Part shown: positions 61,454 to 64,000 of the stretch, piece by piece
Position numbering within the stretch: the stretch's first letter is position 1
Layout: the number at the start of each line of letters is the position of its first letter
DNA from: CAYOEV01 sp964403075
GTDB lineage: Bacteria; Bacteroidota; Bacteroidia; Cytophagales; Cyclobacteriaceae
NCBI GenBank assembly: GCA_964403075.1
Contig: CAYOEV010000006.1
Location: forward strand, 1 to 64,000
DNA: 64,000 bases
Direction: 5' to 3'
The notes under the pieces: model-generated
The model's input: the letters and a program-made list of their open reading frames with translations, nothing else
Told to the model about the DNA's origin: nothing
Database searches by the model: none
Translations under genes and position numbers: made by a program

Positions 61454-63829
61454 ATGTGGACCCGGCTCGCGCATATAATCCTTAGAAATCGTTTCTTTTT
61501 AATGTTAGCTGTTGGGCTGGTCACGATCTTTATGGGCTATCAGGCCCAACGCATTCAATGGTCCTACAATTTGGCGGAAATTGTTCCCGAAAGCGATGGC
61601 GACATGCAATATTTTCGCAAATTCAAAAAGCTATTCGGAGAAGATGGGAACATCATGGTCCTTGGGCTGCAAGACAGCGCCATCTACCAAACGGAAAACT
61701 TTGAGAAATTCTACTATTTAACGCGGGAAATTGGGAAACTAAATGGTGTGGAAGCCGTCCTTGGCTTGCCCAATTTGAAAATTTTAGAAAAAAATAATGA
61801 GGAGCGCAAATTTCAGCTGGGCACCTTTTTTGAAGAATTGCCCAGGGATCAGGACGTGCTGGACAGCATGCTGGCTGTGGTTACTAAATTACAATTTTAC
61901 AGCGGACAGCTTATCAATCAGGAAAATGGGGCCACCATCGTACTCATTACTATTGAAAAAAAGATTTTAAACGATCCATCACGAAACCAGTTGATGGAAG
62001 ATATTCTGTTGGCCGGTACGGCATTTGAAAAGGTCACCAATATCGATCTGCACTACGCGGGGCTTCCTTATTTACGAACCATCAATTCATCCAAAGTCAA
62101 AGATGAACTCAACTTATTCCTGGGACTTTCTGTAGCGATCACCGGCATTATTTTGTTTTTCTTTTTTCGATCCTTCAAGGCTGTTTTCTTTCCACTGATC
62201 ATTATCGGCATCGTAGTCGTTTGGTCACTTGGTACCCTGGCCTTATTGGGTTTCAAAATCACGCTGCTTACAGGACTCATCCCACCCATTATCGTGGTCA
62301 TTGGTATTCCAAATAGCGTGTACATGCTCAATAAATATCACCATGAATACATCGCCCATGGAGATCAGATGAAAGCATTGAGCCGCATTATTCGGAAAAT
62401 CGGAGTAGTCACGCTTATCACCAACGTGACAACGGCCATAGGTTTCTTCGTGCTGATCACCACTCAGATTCGAGTGTTAGTGGAATTTGGCATCGTCGCA
62501 GGGATCAACATCCTCGCAACATTCATTGTCAGTATCATACTCATACCCTCGGTTTTTTCCTACGTGAAACCACCTTCTGCAAAACATTTAAAACACCTGA
62601 AATTCAAGGCGCTGGATTGGGTACTGACCACCATGGATACAGCCGTGCACAGATATAGATTGGTCATTTTTATTTTGACAGCAGCCATTGTTTCATTAAG
62701 TGCATATGGGCTGACCCAGATCAAAGCGGTTTCGTACATGGCAGATGATATACCAGAATCCAGCGACCTCAAAAAAGATTTGGTTTTTTTTGAGGAAAAT
62801 TTCAACGGTGTCATGCCCCTTGAGGTGGTTGTTAATACGGGACAAAAAAAGGGTGTCCAAGATTTGAACAACCTTAAAAAAATCAATGAATTGGAAGTTT
62901 TCCTGGATTCCATTCCGTTCCTTTCTCAACCTATTTCTCCGGTAAGCTTCATCAAAGCGGCACGTCAGGCATTCTACAACAATAATGAAGCTTTTTACAG
63001 CCTTCCGACCAACCGGGACAGAGCTTTCATCCTTAACTACCTCCGAGTAAATGACGAAGATGATGACCAACTGACTTCCGCCTTTGTGGATTCGACCGGT
63101 CAAATGATGCGCATCTCCATCAAATCTGCTGATATTGGGTCCAAACGGATGGACTCCCTGATCAACCAGGTGATTCAACCGAAAGTGGATACCATTTTTG
63201 CGGATAGCGACATGCAAGTGCGCCTAACCGGGTCCATGCTCATGTTCATTAAAGGCAATAAATTCCTGGTGGAAAATTTGCTCGTCTCCATGGTCATCGC
63301 TTTTGTCGTCATCGCCATCATCATGGGTGTGCTCTTCCGGAATGTACGAATGATCCTCATTTCCCTCATACCAAACATCATTCCCCTGCTCATCACAGCT
63401 GGAATCATGGGGTATTTTAGCATCCCGCTAAAGCCGAGTACGGCCCTTATTTTTAGTATTGCCTTCGGTATTTCCGTTGATGATTCCATTCACTTCCTGG
63501 CCAAATACCGGCAGGAGCTGTTTGCCAACGGATTCAATGTGTCTGTGGCTATTAGCAAAAGCTTACGAGAAACGGGAGCAAGTATGATTTATACTTCCAT
63601 CATTTTGTTCTGTGGATTCGTCATTTTTGTCGCCTCGGGTTTTGGGGGCACTATCGCACTGGGTAAGCTAACTTCTTTGACCCTACTTTTTGCAATGCTT
63701 GCAAACCTGGTGGTTTTACCCGCTCTTTTACTTCAATTTGATTCAGGAAAAATAAGCGGCAAGATTCACCCCTTAATAGAAAGCTATCCGGAACTGGGTG
63801 AGGAAGAAAAAATTACCGACAACGACTAG
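61454..63829 (+). CDS. MMPL/RND-family exporter
   Basis: A 791-aa inner-membrane RND transporter with two repeated halves. Each has one helix, a periplasmic domain and then five helices (first half helix 10-30 and about 220-370; second half about 395-415 and 605-770). The GISVDDSIHFLAKYRQE block carries the proton-relay aspartates, and KIGVVTLITNVTTAIGF its counterpart. Bacterial relatives export lipids or hopanoids (HpnN, MmpL); no lipid-synthesis gene is near, so the cargo is unknown. It has its own -7 element, and ileS follows 13 bp after the stop. Confidence 0.85.
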   Translation: MWTRLAHIILRNRFFLMLAVGLVTIFMGYQAQRIQWSYNLAEIVPESDGDMQYFRKFKKLFGEDGNIMVLGLQDSAIYQTENFEKFYYLTREIGKLNGVEAVLGLPNLKILEKNNEERKFQLGTFFEELPRDQDVLDSMLAVVTKLQFYSGQLINQENGATIVLITIEKKILNDPSRNQLMEDILLAGTAFEKVTNIDLHYAGLPYLRTINSSKVKDELNLFLGLSVAITGIILFFFFRSFKAVFFPLIIIGIVVVWSLGTLALLGFKITLLTGLIPPIIVVIGIPNSVYMLNKYHHEYIAHGDQMKALSRIIRKIGVVTLITNVTTAIGFFVLITTQIRVLVEFGIVAGINILATFIVSIILIPSVFSYVKPPSAKHLKHLKFKALDWVLTTMDTAVHRYRLVIFILTAAIVSLSAYGLTQIKAVSYMADDIPESSDLKKDLVFFEENFNGVMPLEVVVNTGQKKGVQDLNNLKKINELEVFLDSIPFLSQPISPVSFIKAARQAFYNNNEAFYSLPTNRDRAFILNYLRVNDEDDDQLTSAFVDSTGQMMRISIKSADIGSKRMDSLINQVIQPKVDTIFADSDMQVRLTGSMLMFIKGNKFLVENLLVSMVIAFVVIAIIMGVLFRNVRMILISLIPNIIPLLITAGIMGYFSIPLKPSTALIFSIAFGISVDDSIHFLAKYRQELFANGFNVSVAISKSLRETGASMIYTSIILFCGFVIFVASGFGGTIALGKLTSLTLLFAMLANLVVLPALLLQFDSGKISGKIHPLIESYPELGEEEKITDND

Positions 63830-63842
63830 TCTTGATTCAATC

Positions 63843-64000
63843 GTGGGAACACAAACAACATATCCTGAATACAAACAAATTCATTATGCAGAGCTGGCCC
63901 GGGAGGTGAGGAAATTCTGGGAAGATCACCAGATATTCGAACAATCAGTTTCCAACCGCAATGGTGCGGAAAGCTTCACTTTTTATGAAGGTCCGCCCTC
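63843..64000 (+). CDS. ileS: Isoleucine-tRNA ligase, 5' part (truncated by window end)
   Basis: An open frame from GTG at 63843 runs off the window and encodes 52 residues. They include IHYAELAREVRKFWEDHQIF and ESFTFYEGPPS, the start of bacterial isoleucyl-tRNA synthetase just before its HIGH motif. No in-frame ATG lies near, so GTG is the likely start. It begins 13 bp after the MMPL stop. Confidence 0.85.
   Translation, partial: MGTQTTYPEYKQIHYAELAREVRKFWEDHQIFEQSVSNRNGAESFTFYEGPP

Noticed and set aside
1..64000. CRISPR array, prophage, IS element or defence island
   Set aside because: No regularly spaced repeats, transposase, phage structural or nuclease/helicase defence genes were seen in any frame.

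Overview
The window reads as a chromosomal segment of a Bacteroidota bacterium, most likely of the Cytophagales. The support is: the tRNA-Asn has no encoded CCA; several genes are preceded by the Bacteroidota promoter (TTG near -33, TAnnTTTG near -7); rpsU, a Xer-type recombinase and a short hpf stand in a row; there is a TPP-riboswitch-controlled TonB-dependent receptor; and DUF4105, YwqK-type and SurA-pair proteins of that phylum are present. The ten-N run at 6674-6683 shows a draft or scaffolded assembly. Almost everything is core or household gene content. I see no prophage, IS element, CRISPR array or integrative element.

Layout. 1-4825: 3' end of tRNA-Asn, its terminator, galE, and a tyrosine-degradation operon (hmgA-hpd-fahA). 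5014-18101: FAD/Fe-S oxidoreductase (carrying the N gap) divergent from a BASS-family transporter and an acyltransferase; YwqK-like protein, M14 peptidase, TPR protein, htpG and a CPA2 antiporter on the minus strand. 18191-27374: DUF547 lipoprotein, UDP-glucose dehydrogenase, acyl-CoA dehydrogenase, rpsU-xer-hpf-hemB, a divergent LOG-family protein and clpB. 27534-31983: DinB-like/ATP-grasp/LysE-type operon, a DUF4105 membrane protein and a radical-SAM/SPASM protein. 31984-38492: a minus-strand run of guaB, a membrane SpoIIE phosphatase, STAS antagonist, RsbW-like kinase and two SurA-related periplasmic chaperones. 38584-44396: PnuC-type vitamin transporter and NadR-like kinase, typA, then a TPP riboswitch controlling a TonB-dependent receptor and a degenerate thiamine-pyrophosphokinase-like protein. 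44398-47852: vWA-domain surface protein divergent from an ECF-like sigma factor and a TonB-C-containing probable anti-sigma factor. 47849-50193: prmC, ribD and a free-methionine-sulfoxide reductase. 50190-56554: a tight five-gene minus-strand operon with a LysM protein built on an inactivated lytic transglycosylase fold, two SGNH esterases/acyltransferases, an MBOAT acyltransferase and a family-2 glycosyltransferase. 56649-64000: rlmN, glyS, an MtfA-like peptidase, dgt, an MMPL/RND exporter and the 5' end of ileS.

Points most worth a second look: the MBOAT/SGNH/SGNH/LysM-pseudotransglycosylase operon, a candidate cell-wall or exopolysaccharide acylation system; the TPK-like protein that has lost its catalytic motifs but sits under a TPP riboswitch; the DinB/ATP-grasp/exporter cassette; the complete SpoIIE-STAS-RsbW partner-switch module placed between guaB and outer-membrane-protein chaperones; and the assembly gap, whose duplicated CCGCC flanks indicate that no sequence is actually missing. 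Eight of nine convergent gene pairs end within 40 bp of each other or overlap, and several -7 elements lie 4-6 bases before the start codon, suggesting leaderless mRNAs.
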